Counted from the stretch's first letter, positions 31,464 to 40,771 are shown. The stretch: 64,000 nt of DNA from Virgibacillus_F flavescens (GCF_050574275.1 NZ_CP192260.1:3224001-3288000), one strand, 5' to 3'. The notes: generated from the letters alone by a model not told the origin. Program-made: numbers and translations.

Positions 31464-32258
31464 TTGAGACCAATTCAACTTAATGAAATCCCATTTGAAA
31501 TAAGAGAATATCTCGGCACCATCCATTCCATCCAATTTCCCATTCAAGGAGATACTTCTGATGTAGGTATTATGGAGAGCAGCGAAGGCACATATGCACT
31601 TAAAAGAACCAAGGAGGAATTGTTTAACTCATGGCTGAGTAAAGAAGTTTCGGTACTAAACGTTCTTACAGCGCAAACAGATCTCCCTGTTCCAAAGGTA
31701 AATAAATTTGTTGAACAAACCGACAAAAAAGAAAATTGGGCTTTGTTTGATTATATAGAAGGAGAAACAATTAAATCCGCGTTAGAAACCGAAGAAAATC
31801 AAGAAAAAAGAATGGAAATCATCTTTAATTTCGGGAAAATCCTTGCTGAGATTCATTCGACACCACCTCCAAAAAGTTTGATGCATAACCAATCCTGGAT
31901 TGATGATATGTTACAAGAGGCGGAATACAATTTAATCAATTACACAGTGGACGGATCACGAGATTTATTACATGATATAAAGATAAATAAACCAAAAGCA
32001 CACAAACAAACGCTCATTCATGGTGATTATACGATAGATAATGTATTAGTACATAACGGAAAAATATCTGGGGTAATTGACTGGGGCAGCGGAGCGTTCG
32101 GTGACCCGCGGTATGATGTATCGTTAGCAATTCGTCCGAAACCGGGAGCATTCGAAAATGAAGCAGATACACAAACTTTTTTTGAAGGCTATGGAAGAAA
32201 GATAATTAGTAAAAAAGACTATGATTACTTTGTCCATGGCATATATGAATTTTTTTAG
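31464..32258 (+). CDS. APH-family kinase-like protein
   Basis: A 264-residue APH-fold protein. The catalytic loop is LIHGDYTIDNVLVHNGKI and the metal site is VIDWGSGAFGDPRYD. The start is TTG 31464 with GAAAGGAAA upstream. It is a second APH-like gene, unrelated in context to the one at 3015. The substrate could be any small hydroxylated compound; resistance function not implied. The stop is 13 bases before the lipoprotein start, so they form an operon. Confidence 0.85.
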   Translation: MRPIQLNEIPFEIREYLGTIHSIQFPIQGDTSDVGIMESSEGTYALKRTKEELFNSWLSKEVSVLNVLTAQTDLPVPKVNKFVEQTDKKENWALFDYIEGETIKSALETEENQEKRMEIIFNFGKILAEIHSTPPPKSLMHNQSWIDDMLQEAEYNLINYTVDGSRDLLHDIKINKPKAHKQTLIHGDYTIDNVLVHNGKISGVIDWGSGAFGDPRYDVSLAIRPKPGAFENEADTQTFFEGYGRKIISKKDYDYFVHGIYEFF

Positions 32259-32271
32259 GAGGATAGCTAGC

Positions 32272-32694
32272 ATGAAAAAATACGTAGCTTTTTTTGTATT
32301 ATCCATCATCGTGCTTACCGGCTGTACAGATAGCAACGCGGAAGAAAAACAACTTACCATTACAAATAATGTGGTTTCTATTGGAGCTGTAAAAACGCAG
32401 CAAAAAGATACTCAAAAATTAACCTATGAAGTTACCATAGGAAATACTGGTGATCTTCAAGTAGTTGGTGAAGCAGATGTCTTACTTACCAAATTGATTA
32501 AAGATAGAATTATCGAACGCGAGAATCAAGGAATTAGTTACAGTGGAGATTCTATCACTCTTACAGGAGAAGTGGTCTTTGATACAAAGGGACTAACAAA
32601 AAAAGAGTTGGATGAATTTCATCCGTTTGTAAAAGGAGTTCAATTTATCGGTGACAATAACACGGAATATCTTATTGAAGCCTCGGACGGATGA
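32272..32694 (+). CDS. Small lipoprotein
   Basis: A 140-residue protein; signal peptide with lipobox LTGC (Cys18) and an external beta-rich domain of about 120 residues. GGAGGATAGC precedes ATG 32272, which sits 13 bases after the APH-like gene. I do not recognise the family; the repeated TITNNVVSIG and EVTIGNTGDLQVVGE strands suggest an immunoglobulin-like or beta-sandwich fold. Confidence 0.72.
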   Translation: MKKYVAFFVLSIIVLTGCTDSNAEEKQLTITNNVVSIGAVKTQQKDTQKLTYEVTIGNTGDLQVVGEADVLLTKLIKDRIIERENQGISYSGDSITLTGEVVFDTKGLTKKELDEFHPFVKGVQFIGDNNTEYLIEASDG

Positions 32695-32760
32695 TGATAG
32701 CTGCATAAAAGTGGTTGTAGGAATCTTAGTAAATTTATCAACGTTTTCTGGGGGAAGGCT

Positions 32761-34794
32761 ATGAACCTAGTAAAATTAATTATCTATTATTTCCTGGGAT
32801 TCCTGGGCATATGTTGTATTAGCGTGTTTTCGAAGTTTTTGGCGATGGAAGGATTTTCTAATCCGCTCCAGTATTTTGAGTATCTAGGATCATTCTTTAT
32901 AGACTTATTTAAAAGCGATTCGTGGGTTTATCGTATTATGAGTGACCCCTCGCCATCTGGAGATACGAAAATTATTGCGGAATATCCTCTTTTCGATACA
33001 CTTTGGGGTGCATTTATCTATTCGATGCAAATTTTTCTTGGCGCGATCATTCTAGGATTTGCGCTTGCACTTTTACTAGCTTTGTTATCTAATTTTTTGC
33101 CAAAGCGTCTTTCTGTATTCTTAAAAAAATCGTTAGACATTTTGGAAGCAATTCCTGATGTAGTCATTGCTGTGTCACTGCAAGCGCTCAGCATTTTCAT
33201 CTTTCAATCATATGGTTTAGATTTGTTTCGTGTTGCAGGTTATGCGGATACTAAGATCTATTTCGCTCCCATTCTCACGTTGTCCATCATCCCTATGATT
33301 TCCTTATTTAAAGTTCTGCTTTTTCATATCGAAGAGGAATTTCTAAAAGAATATGTACTTTTTTTGCGAAGTAAAGGCATTAAAAAACTAATAATCCTTC
33401 TACGCCACATGTTGAAAAACGTATTAATTACATCCTTTCAACATACAAAGGTGATTATCTGGGCGACGTTATCCAGTCAGTTTATTATTGAATATTTGTT
33501 CAATATTCCAGGAATTACTGATGCCATTATTGATAGTTTTACCCCTATGACAATTGCTGTATCACTTACGCTACTATTTACGCCATTTTTTTTCTTTTTT
33601 CATCTGATGGAAATGTGGTTATATGATACAGAATTAGTTAACGAAGGAATAGTTGTTCAGGACAAGCGCTCATTAAATTTAGTTGCATTTTTTAAAACGA
33701 CTCGTTTTACTTTACGGTTAAAGCAACGTGTAAGACCTTTGAAAATCACCCGCTACTTATGGTCTGTGTTGATAGTACATATGAAAAACATTAAATTTGC
33801 AATTGGAATATTGTTCTTTGTAACAGCTATCAGTGCAAGTTTTATTTATTCGCTTTCGACGAATGACCATGTAGATGAGGTTTTAACGATTTATGAGGAA
33901 GATGGCACAACGATTAAAAGTACACCTATACATCCGCCAAGTAAATTACTTCTGCTCGGCTCCGACTTTTACGGTTATGATCTATTAGACATGCTACTAA
34001 TTGGAGCAAAGTATACATTATTGTTCGGGTTATTAATCGCTTTTTTACGTGTGTTTATTGGATTCTTGGGTGGGGTTGCATTTGCGTTTTCGCTTAAAAC
34101 ACGACAACAGATTTGGCTGGATAAAATGGCGGACTCTATTCATTTTCTTCCTTTAACCCTAATCGCATATATTTTATTAAAACCTGTTTTACCAATTGGA
34201 GCAGGTGATTATTCTACAGCTGACCGGATTATAATTGAGGTTGTTATATTAACTATACTTGTTTTACCTTTAACTACCGTTTTAATTGGGAACGACATCA
34301 AGCAGCATCTTCTAAACAAAGAATTTATTATGAGCGCTACGGTATTAGGTGGAAAAAAGCTGCACATCTTATTCCGGCACATTTTACCCCATATTGGACC
34401 AAGATTGACTATTCTTTTTGGTCAGCAGTTTATTCAGGTCTTGCTGCTTTTTATTCACTTAGGAGTTGTTGAGCTTTTTTTCGGTGGGACGATCGTTTTA
34501 AGCAATGATCCGCTTGGTCCACCTGATAGGTCCGTTACCAGCGAATGGGCAGGACTAGTCGCAGCTTCTAAAGAAGAAATTCAGGGTGGAATGCATATCT
34601 GGGCTTTATTATTTCCTTTAATCGCTTTCATGCTAGGCATATTCGCAATGCAACTAATCATAAATGGGGTTAAAGAAGTTCAACAAAGGAAGGTTGGAGT
34701 ATTGCACAAATTTCCAATGAGAAAAAACTCTAAAATTGTTGAACCTAACTATACTGTTACGAAAGAAAGTTTTGAAAAAATGAGGAGGTTTTAA
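32761..34794 (+). CDS. Oligopeptide-type ABC permease, two permease domains fused
   Basis: A 677-residue protein combining a DppB-like half and a DppC-like half. Helices occur near 5-30, 80-120, 160-180 and 230-300, then 350-370 and 415-640. The first cytoplasmic EAA-type loop is EEFLKEYVLFLRSKGIKKLIILLRHML; the second is NKEFIMSATVLGGKKLHILFRHILPHI. In canonical systems these are separate subunits that work with two ATPases and a binding protein; none is adjacent here. AAGGCT precedes ATG 32761. Possibly a transporter using ATPases encoded elsewhere. Confidence 0.82.
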   Translation: MNLVKLIIYYFLGFLGICCISVFSKFLAMEGFSNPLQYFEYLGSFFIDLFKSDSWVYRIMSDPSPSGDTKIIAEYPLFDTLWGAFIYSMQIFLGAIILGFALALLLALLSNFLPKRLSVFLKKSLDILEAIPDVVIAVSLQALSIFIFQSYGLDLFRVAGYADTKIYFAPILTLSIIPMISLFKVLLFHIEEEFLKEYVLFLRSKGIKKLIILLRHMLKNVLITSFQHTKVIIWATLSSQFIIEYLFNIPGITDAIIDSFTPMTIAVSLTLLFTPFFFFFHLMEMWLYDTELVNEGIVVQDKRSLNLVAFFKTTRFTLRLKQRVRPLKITRYLWSVLIVHMKNIKFAIGILFFVTAISASFIYSLSTNDHVDEVLTIYEEDGTTIKSTPIHPPSKLLLLGSDFYGYDLLDMLLIGAKYTLLFGLLIAFLRVFIGFLGGVAFAFSLKTRQQIWLDKMADSIHFLPLTLIAYILLKPVLPIGAGDYSTADRIIIEVVILTILVLPLTTVLIGNDIKQHLLNKEFIMSATVLGGKKLHILFRHILPHIGPRLTILFGQQFIQVLLLFIHLGVVELFFGGTIVLSNDPLGPPDRSVTSEWAGLVAASKEEIQGGMHIWALLFPLIAFMLGIFAMQLIINGVKEVQQRKVGVLHKFPMRKNSKIVEPNYTVTKESFEKMRRF

Positions 34795-34797
34795 TAT

Positions 34798-35088
34798 CTA
34801 CCATAGCGCCTCCTCTTCATTGCTTAATTCACACAAGAAAGGAGCCACTGCTAGCACTATTATGAATGTCAAAAACATAAGTCCTGTAATTACGGAAAAG
34901 TGAACATTAAATCCTCCAAGAAGAATTAATAGTCCAATTGGTGCACCTAATAACGAATTACGTTTTCTGGTTTTCGCAGAAATATATTGAAGTTCCATAC
35001 AATTGGTACACTTCTTTTTATTTTTAAAAAGTATTTTAAACGTTTCTTTCCAACTCCATTTATAACTACAATTTTGACAAGTTCGCAT
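34798..35088 (-). CDS. cxxc_20_cxxc-type (TIGR04104-like) membrane protein, copy 2
   Basis: A 96-residue protein: CQNC and CTNC about 20 residues apart, then two hydrophobic segments (LGAPIGLLILLGGF; VITGLMFLTFIIVLAVAPF) and an acidic end (ELSNEEEALW). The same acidic end (KLSDNEESMWWL) occurs in copy 3. It is converging with the permease gene and directly behind the methyltransferase gene, so probably cotranscribed with it. Confidence 0.78.
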   Translation of the reverse strand: MRTCQNCSYKWSWKETFKILFKNKKKCTNCMELQYISAKTRKRNSLLGAPIGLLILLGGFNVHFSVITGLMFLTFIIVLAVAPFLCELSNEEEALW

Positions 35089-35712
35089 TTATAACTTTCC
35101 TCTCGTATGTTTACCTGGTTTCGCCCAGATAAGATATAAATACCCTCCCATCGCCCGCTCGCAGCGAGTAATATCCAGGTCGGACTTCTTTACAATCTCA
35201 AGAATGTTACGGTCAAAATGACAACCATATTTTTTCAGGTGCCACCTGTTTAATCTCTTTTGAAACCATGCAAGTGCCTGGTTAGCAAATAACCCATGTT
35301 CATACAGTAAAATTCCCCCATCCTTCTGGCACCACTTGTTCATCTGGTTTAATACGTAGAGCGGATTGTCATACACACACAATGAACCAGACGATACGAT
35401 CGAATCAAACGTATTCTCTTCAAAATCTAAACTCTCTACATCAGACAAAACGAAACTTGACTTAATATGTTGCTCTTTAGCAGCTTCCTTCGCTTCTTCC
35501 AACATCCTTGGACTAAAATCCACGCCAGTGTAATCAATTGATTTAGGATAAAAGGCAAAATTCATTCCTGCACCAACAGCGATTTCAAGTGTCCTCCCTC
35601 GAACATTTGAAAATATCTTTTCCCTCCATTTTTTATCCCTTAAGTTTTCCCTCTGTTTTGTATGTTTTAAGGCTTCTTTATTAAACTTTTTTATTAAATC
35701 TTCCTTCTTCAA
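35089..35712 (-). CDS. Class I SAM-dependent methyltransferase
   Basis: A 207-residue methyltransferase. The SAM-binding motif I is TLEIAVGAGMNFAFYP, the acidic ribose-binding residue is in YTGVDFSPRML, and motif IV lies around FDSIVSSGSLCVYDNP. UbiE/PhpE-like small-molecule methyltransferases look like this. The substrate is unknown. Start ATG 35712 behind AGGAGG. It precedes the cxxc_20_cxxc copy 2 gene without a gap. Confidence 0.85.
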   Translation of the reverse strand: MKKEDLIKKFNKEALKHTKQRENLRDKKWREKIFSNVRGRTLEIAVGAGMNFAFYPKSIDYTGVDFSPRMLEEAKEAAKEQHIKSSFVLSDVESLDFEENTFDSIVSSGSLCVYDNPLYVLNQMNKWCQKDGGILLYEHGLFANQALAWFQKRLNRWHLKKYGCHFDRNILEIVKKSDLDITRCERAMGGYLYLIWAKPGKHTRGKL

Positions 35713-35875
35713 AAATACACCTCCTAGTTTCGTGAACTATTCAGCTAACATTCATTACACTAATTAGTATGTATTTTTATAAAGGAATAGAAGAAATTTG
35801 AACTATACCAGGAAGAAGCAAAATACCAGAATCTTCTCGTATATTTTTAAATGGATAAATGTTTTCGAATTCTGA

Positions 35876-37054
35876 TCAACCAACTCCTATCTTGTTATCC
35901 TCAGCAGAACTATTTCTCAATAGTAAAAACATAGATATTCCAAAGATCGTAATTAGTCCGAAAGATAAATACATGTTATAAATACCGAAATGATCGTAAA
36001 GAAAGCCACCTATTATGGTGAAGGTGAAATTCCCTAAACCATATGCAACTGTGGAATAAAGAGCTACTGCCGAATTCTTTACTTCTTTTCCCGAGATTTC
36101 TACGACATAATGCAGACTTGCCGTTACGCAAAGCGCAAAGGCAAAACCTTGAATAATTGTGCTTAAAAAGACGACAGTTAGTGATGGCGCGAAATAGTAA
36201 AGAATGTAACGCAGGGATGATGCTACAGCTGCAATGATCATTACGTTTAACGCCCCAAATTTCCGTATGAAAAAACCGGAAAACTTCATAAATGGAACTT
36301 CAAAACCAGCAATCAGAAACCAAGCTAATCCCACGCTAGCCACCGTTCCTCCTAAGTCTATGATATAAAGTCCAAAGTAGGTGTTATTTGCATCCATTGG
36401 GCCAAAGGTAAAGAACGTGGCTATTAGGAAAAACGAAAATTTTGGATACACAAGCAGCCTTCTAATACTTTGTTTATCCAGTTTATTTCTTGCTTCTTCT
36501 TCTCTTTCTGCTGGCAGTCTGAAAGAAATAATGGCAGAGATTAGTATAGATAGAATGAAGCTATAAAATATAATAGAGAAACTCGACCATTCAACTAGTC
36601 TCCCTATAATTACAGCCGCTAATGCATACCCAAGCGCTCCCCATAGACGAAAATCACCAAAATGAGCATTCAATTTTTTTGAATAACTAACGGCAATACT
36701 ATCGCTTAAAGGATTTATTGCACTAAACGGAATAAATAATAAAACTGCAGCGCCCAGGACTAAGGTATAGCTGGATGAAAAGCTATAAATTAATCCCATC
36801 AAAGAAGAAATAAAAAGTGTACACGTCAGGATCAGCTTAGGATTCTGTTTATAATCAGCTGCAATCCCCCACACAGGCTGCATTAAGATACCAACAATTG
36901 GACCTACAGCCATTACCATTCCAATTTGTGTCCCACTTAAATTGATTTCATCTTGCAGATAAACGCTTAATAACGGAAACAGTGAACCTGGACCAAAGAA
37001 TATAAAAAAATAGTAAAATTTAAGAAAATTAGTTTGACTCTTCTGGGTTGTCAA
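35876..37054 (-). CDS. MFS transporter (MFS_1_like, LacY/YwbF-related)
   Basis: A 392-residue polytopic protein with 12 predicted helices. The first helix (FLKFYYFFIFFGPGSLFPLLSVYLQDE) and the loop GDFRLWGALGYALAA match the LacY-like/YwbF major-facilitator subgroup that exports or imports sugars or nucleosides by proton coupling. Substrate unknown. Start ATG 37054, Shine-Dalgarno AAAGGAGAG. Monocistronic. Confidence 0.85.
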   Translation of the reverse strand: MTTQKSQTNFLKFYYFFIFFGPGSLFPLLSVYLQDEINLSGTQIGMVMAVGPIVGILMQPVWGIAADYKQNPKLILTCTLFISSLMGLIYSFSSSYTLVLGAAVLLFIPFSAINPLSDSIAVSYSKKLNAHFGDFRLWGALGYALAAVIIGRLVEWSSFSIIFYSFILSILISAIISFRLPAEREEEARNKLDKQSIRRLLVYPKFSFFLIATFFTFGPMDANNTYFGLYIIDLGGTVASVGLAWFLIAGFEVPFMKFSGFFIRKFGALNVMIIAAVASSLRYILYYFAPSLTVVFLSTIIQGFAFALCVTASLHYVVEISGKEVKNSAVALYSTVAYGLGNFTFTIIGGFLYDHFGIYNMYLSFGLITIFGISMFLLLRNSSAEDNKIGVG

Positions 37055-37092
37055 CGTGAACTCTCCTTTTCTCTGCAGGTATGTAAAAACTG

Positions 37093-37650
37093 TTAATTAA
37101 TGAAATCAGCAATATCAACAATTCTTTGCATAACCGTATCAACTTCCTCGTTATTATTAATAACACATAAATGATCTGCTTCATCTCTTGTTGGTGCTGA
37201 CACTACATCCGATTCCTGTCGAACAAGTACCTCCTCAAAGTTTAAAGAAGCATTCCTAAATATATTCGTGCTGCGTTGACTTTGGGTAACTCGGTTTTGA
37301 AGCACAGTATATGGAATATCAAAATGTACAAGAATACGGATGAAGTTATTTTTATTAAAGAACTCATCGAGCAGATACAAACGGTCTTTCCTGTGTCGGT
37401 TAGAGTTGGAAATAATAATATGGAAATCAGTGTTATCCGCAGCATAATTGACGATTAGTTTTGAAATATCGTGCTTTAAGGTATTCGGCCCCTGTTTCGG
37501 TGCTAAGTTATTGTAATACGTATTTAAAAATTCAGCATGGTTATCTTGATCCACCACAATAGAATTTTTCAGTTTTTTCTCTAAAGCTCTCGCAAACGTA
37601 GTTTTACCGCTATGGGTTTTTCCCACTGTAATAATTGCTAACCTCTTCAT
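37093..37650 (-). CDS. P-loop kinase-like protein
   Basis: A 185-residue protein with Walker A GKTHSGKTTFA (residues 10-20) and a kinase-like helix pattern (VVDQDNHAEFL; RHRKDRLYLLDEF). It resembles the small AAA_33 type NTPases of unknown substrate. Start ATG 37650, good Shine-Dalgarno (AAAGGAG). It is part of a run of single genes on the minus strand. Confidence 0.8.
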   Translation of the reverse strand: MKRLAIITVGKTHSGKTTFARALEKKLKNSIVVDQDNHAEFLNTYYNNLAPKQGPNTLKHDISKLIVNYAADNTDFHIIISNSNRHRKDRLYLLDEFFNKNNFIRILVHFDIPYTVLQNRVTQSQRSTNIFRNASLNFEEVLVRQESDVVSAPTRDEADHLCVINNNEEVDTVMQRIVDIADFIN

Positions 37651-37701
37651 AATACAACTCCTTTATAAGAAGGATGGAATTTTTTTAGCACGTCAACTCA
37701 C

Positions 37702-38067
37702 TTATTTAAATACAGCTTTAAGTTCATCCGGAACAATTGTTATATCCTGTATGTCATATTTTCCATTCGGAGTTAACGTAAGCAGCACCATTTCGCCATT
37801 ATCAAATTCCAATAACTCATATGTATGAAAACTTGTACCACCACTCATAATTTCATTTACCTTTTTTAACGTTTCATCTGTAATGTATTGGTTTCTACCC
37901 TCCGCGAAAAGTGTTTTGGCCAGTTCATAATTATCAACCCGAACCGCTTCTTTAAAGGCTAATCCCACATCAACAGGACCTTCATTGCCAGCTTCATTAA
38001 AAAGAAGAAAACATAATGCTATATTCAAACAAACGGATAATGCGATGACTAAATTTTTGACTTTCAT
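37702..38067 (-). CDS. Membrane-anchored small protein of unknown function
   Basis: A 121-residue protein with an N-terminal anchor (residues 4-22) and a roughly 95-residue soluble domain with a TPR-like helical region (FKEAVRVDNYELAKTLFAEG). ATG 38067 follows GGGAGGAATT. No lipobox. Its N-terminus is 15 bases downstream of the GNAT gene, so the two form an operon. Confidence 0.68.
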   Translation of the reverse strand: MKVKNLVIALSVCLNIALCFLLFNEAGNEGPVDVGLAFKEAVRVDNYELAKTLFAEGRNQYITDETLKKVNEIMSGGTSFHTYELLEFDNGEMVLLTLTPNGKYDIQDITIVPDELKAVFK

Positions 38068-38081
38068 AATTCCTCCCATTA

Positions 38082-38645
38082 TTAATCGGTTTCCCTCACA
38101 AATTCAGACCGCAGAATTGCATACTGATACTCATCAACCCATTGGCCTTTTGACCTATAATTTTGTAATAAATGCCCTTCCCGCCTCATACTCAGACGTT
38201 CCAATACAGCAATGGACTTGGTGTTTCTAACGTCTGTGAATGCAATTACTTTGTGTTTTTCTAATTTGTAAAATATGTACTCCAATAACGCATGAATTGC
38301 CTCAGTCACATAACCGTTCCCCTGATACTCTGGAGCAAGCGTGAATCCGATCTCTACGATACGCGGTTCGTCTAAAAGCGTATGTAGTGCACAATCTCCG
38401 ATAAGCTGATTCGTCTCAGCTAATGCAATGGCAAACTGAAACCAGGTGCCAGGCTGATTTGGGTTATTTTTCATTTGATTATTAACGAACGTTTCTGCTT
38501 GATGATACTGATAATTCTCCCATGATTGAAATCTAGCAACCTCTGGATTAGCCCGATAGGAATGGAAGCTTTCCGTGTCCTTACCATTGAATCTTCTTAA
38601 CGTTAGACGGGCAGTTCTTTCAAAAACTTGATTGTTTATCTTCAT
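38082..38645 (-). CDS. GNAT family acetyltransferase, RimJ/RimL type
   Basis: A roughly 187-residue acetyltransferase. The acetyl-CoA site is in APEYQGNGYVTEAI, with the upstream IGDCALHTLLDEPRIVEIGFTL and the C-terminal SIAVLERLSMRREGH motifs of the ribosomal-protein-alanine acetyltransferase-like group. The likely start is ATG 38645 with GGAAGTG upstream. Target unknown. Confidence 0.88.
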   Translation of the reverse strand: MKINNQVFERTARLTLRRFNGKDTESFHSYRANPEVARFQSWENYQYHQAETFVNNQMKNNPNQPGTWFQFAIALAETNQLIGDCALHTLLDEPRIVEIGFTLAPEYQGNGYVTEAIHALLEYIFYKLEKHKVIAFTDVRNTKSIAVLERLSMRREGHLLQNYRSKGQWVDEYQYAILRSEFVRETD

Positions 38646-38685
38646 ATTAGTCACTTCCTACAGATATTCTTTTATTAAATAAGGT

Positions 38686-38928
38686 TTATAACCACCACAT
38701 TGATTCTTCATTATCACTTAATTTGAAAAAGAAAGGAAAAAATAGAAGAAGAAGTATCGTTACAGTGCCACTTATAGCTGCTAATCCCATTAGTAAATTT
38801 CTATCTTTAAATGAAATATATTGCGTGGTATTACAGTTTGGACAAGCTTTACCCTTTTTTGAAAAACCAAGCTGCCAAACGTTCTTTCTTTTCCACTTAT
38901 ACTTACAATTCGTGCAATGAGCTGCCAC
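38686..38928 (-). CDS. cxxc_20_cxxc-type (TIGR04104-like) membrane protein, copy 3
   Basis: An 80-residue protein: CTNC and CPNC about 20 residues apart, one hydrophobic segment (MGLAAISGTVTILLLLFFPFFF) and the acidic KLSDNEESMWWL end. The start is GTG 38928 with GGGGGG upstream. It shares its domain layout with the genes at 25499 and 34798. Confidence 0.8.
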   Translation of the reverse strand: MAAHCTNCKYKWKRKNVWQLGFSKKGKACPNCNTTQYISFKDRNLLMGLAAISGTVTILLLLFFPFFFKLSDNEESMWWL

Positions 38929-38959
38929 AAAATCCCCCCTGAAGTTTATATAATTATTT

Positions 38960-39232
38960 TTAGAACGTATCGCTTATCCATAGAATCTTTAAGATTTCTG
39001 CACTAACATAAATCAATACAAATGAAAAACACATGATTGCATACTTATAATCAGCAGATTTAACAGATTCAATTCCCCTAACCAAGAACGTAAGAAACGC
39101 TACAAACAACACAATTTCCCCATAAATTAAAAAGTGTTGCCGGTCCAGATACACTAAAACAGTACTTATAATTCCAATTATAATAAGGCAAATGTAAAAT
39201 ATAGATAAAGGCTTACTATTAGCGAACTTCAA
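38960..39232 (-). CDS. Small three-helix membrane protein
   Basis: A 90-residue protein with hydrophobic segments at about 8-28, 34-50 and 64-84. TTG 39232 is the start; AAGGAGTG lies upstream. In operon-like spacing with the cxxc_20_cxxc gene (about 30 bases). No family recognised. Confidence 0.65.
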   Translation of the reverse strand: MKFANSKPLSIFYICLIIIGIISTVLVYLDRQHFLIYGEIVLFVAFLTFLVRGIESVKSADYKYAIMCFSFVLIYVSAEILKILWISDTF

Positions 39233-39254
39233 AAAAACACTCCTTCGTTTTATA

Positions 39255-39428
39255 TTAGCTAGTTGATTTCCCAGCTATACTAACTGCTATACAAATAAGT
39301 GTAATACCTAGTATACCCCCAACAAATTCAGCAATAGAAAAATCAGAATCTCTCACAAAACGAATAAGAAATCCTCCGCCAAAAATGATTGTCATCAGTG
39401 TTCCTACAGAAAATAATAACCTCTTCAT
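39255..39428 (-). CDS. Short two-helix membrane protein
   Basis: A 57-residue ORF from ATG 39428 (AAGGAGCGAAACG upstream). Hydrophobic segments are MKRLLFSVGTLMTIIFGGGF and GILGITLICIAVSIAG. It ends 22 bases before the next gene. Typical of the small membrane proteins in this window. Confidence 0.62.
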   Translation of the reverse strand: MKRLLFSVGTLMTIIFGGGFLIRFVRDSDFSIAEFVGGILGITLICIAVSIAGKSTS

Positions 39429-39466
39429 CGTTTCGCTCCTTTGAATAAGATATCTTTAACATCATT

Positions 39467-40116
39467 TTAATAGAATAAAGAAACTAATAGATTATACATA
39501 GAATGAATAATAATTACTGACCAAAGAGAATTCGTTTTCTTATAAATAAACCCAAATATAATACCCAAAACAAAAGTTGTTAGTATGGCATTTAGGATAT
39601 ATGGAAATTCAAACAAACCTTTATACAACCAAATAGGAATATGTATGGATGCAAAGAGTAAAGATGTAATACTATTTGCTTTCCAGAAACTAAAGGACGC
39701 CATAAACTTTCTTAACAAAAACCCCTGAAAACAATTTCTTCAATAAGGCCAACCATAATAATGGTATTAAGCCACTCACTAAATCCTATATTAAAATCGA
39801 CATCATTTCTTAAGACTACAAGATTTAAAACAGCAAAGTAGGTTATTAATGCTAAAGTTAACCAAACCGCCCATTTCAAGCCTTTCTTTACGTTATGATT
39901 TAATCCTAAATAAGATAACGGGTTACGCTTTTCCACCATTATGATTATCAAAACCACAGGGATAACCCAAATGATTATTTTAATACTAGCGGAAGTAATT
40001 GCTTGGGGAACAGGTTCCATTAAACCTATGTACTGAACCAACCATAATTCTCTGATAGACCAGAAAGCATAGAATAATATAAAATAAATCCAAACATAAT
40101 ATTTAGTGAGTCTTAT
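39467..40116 (-). pseudogene. CPBP-family intramembrane protease (CAAX-protease-like) with a one-base frameshift and ATA start
   Basis: The 5' frame ends EEIVFRGFC*, the 3' frame continues RKFMASFSFWKANSITSLLFASIHIPIW...HSMYNLL. EExxxR, the first His (ASIHIP) and the second His (HSMYN) are the catalytic motifs of CPBP glutamic proteases. Adding one T to the run of five at about 39721 restores a 216-residue protein. Upstream, AAGGGGG stands eight bases from ATA 40116, which begins RLTKYYVWIYFILFYAFW; the only other start is a TTG at 40041 without a Shine-Dalgarno. As written the protease is broken. Confidence 0.82.
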
Positions 40117-40190
40117 TAGGGACGCCCCCTTTTTAAATATTTCCTAATAGGCTAATACTAATGTTAACTTCAAAACACCCTTCTTTAATA

Positions 40191-40210
40191 ATAACACAAA
40201 TATTCAGATT
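40191..40210. repeat. 22-bp dispersed motif, copy E
   Basis: ATAACACAAATATTCAGATT, a variant, about 75 bases upstream of the CPBP gene start. Confidence 0.5.
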
Positions 40211-40229
40211 AAATGTTTCAATTCACACA

Positions 40230-40266
40230 AATGACCGCCAACTCATCAAACAAGTTAGCGGTCATT
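40230..40266 (-). terminator. Terminator after the DinB-like gene at 40310
   Basis: AATGACCGC(C)AACT...AGTT(A)GCGGTCATT, 9+4 bp stem with a short loop; T-rich in the minus direction. A related hairpin (CGCTAACTT...AAGTTAGC) lies at 41771. Confidence 0.7.
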
Positions 40267-40309
40267 GAAGTGAATACCTAATGCGGTGCCAATGGTCTTC
40301 CAACACTAT

Positions 40310-40771
40310 TTACTTTAAAAGGAATTTTTTCATACTGTTAATAATTCCAACATGAAGATTCTCATGATTCATGTGAAAAACAGCCATATCCCCTAACGTT
40401 TCCATAGCTAAAAATGATTCCTTTAAAGGGTCATTCAAGTGACCCTTGCATGCTTGCACAGTATGATTCGGTTGTTCTTCTAACTGCTTAATTATTTCCT
40501 CCATTGTAGGCGACTGCTCCGTCCAATCCTGTGGTTTAGTCCCTCTTGCAAACATCTTGTTATAAGATGATGGCGTTTGTATATCCTTATTAACAGCAGG
40601 AAGCATCGTGTAGTCCCAACTAACTAAAATATGACCTGCATTCCAGCGGATATTGTTAGTATGGCCGTGCGGAATTTTATCAGCAACTTCCTCGGGAATC
40701 GTTTTCAGCATCTCCACTGTCCAGCTGCGCCACATTTTCATCTGTTCAAATATTTGTTCTTCCTTCATCAT
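40310..40771 (-). CDS. DinB-family protein
   Basis: A 153-residue four-helix bundle protein of the DinB/YfiT superfamily, which often binds a divalent metal and in some members transfers a bacillithiol group. The motif HTNNIRWNAGHILVSWDY and the C-terminal FHMNHENLHVGII hold the three likely metal ligands (His in RWNAGH, HxxxH in FHMNHENLHVG). Start ATG 40771 is preceded by AAGGAG. Related genes occur at 53339 and 61525. Confidence 0.85.
   Translation of the reverse strand: MMKEEQIFEQMKMWRSWTVEMLKTIPEEVADKIPHGHTNNIRWNAGHILVSWDYTMLPAVNKDIQTPSSYNKMFARGTKPQDWTEQSPTMEEIIKQLEEQPNHTVQACKGHLNDPLKESFLAMETLGDMAVFHMNHENLHVGIINSMKKFLLK

Noticed and set aside
3015..32258. Antibiotic resistance genes (APH-like, beta-lactamase-like)
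   Set aside because: Only the folds are shown. No signal peptide on the beta-lactamase-like protein, no resistance-specific residues recognised and no mobile context.
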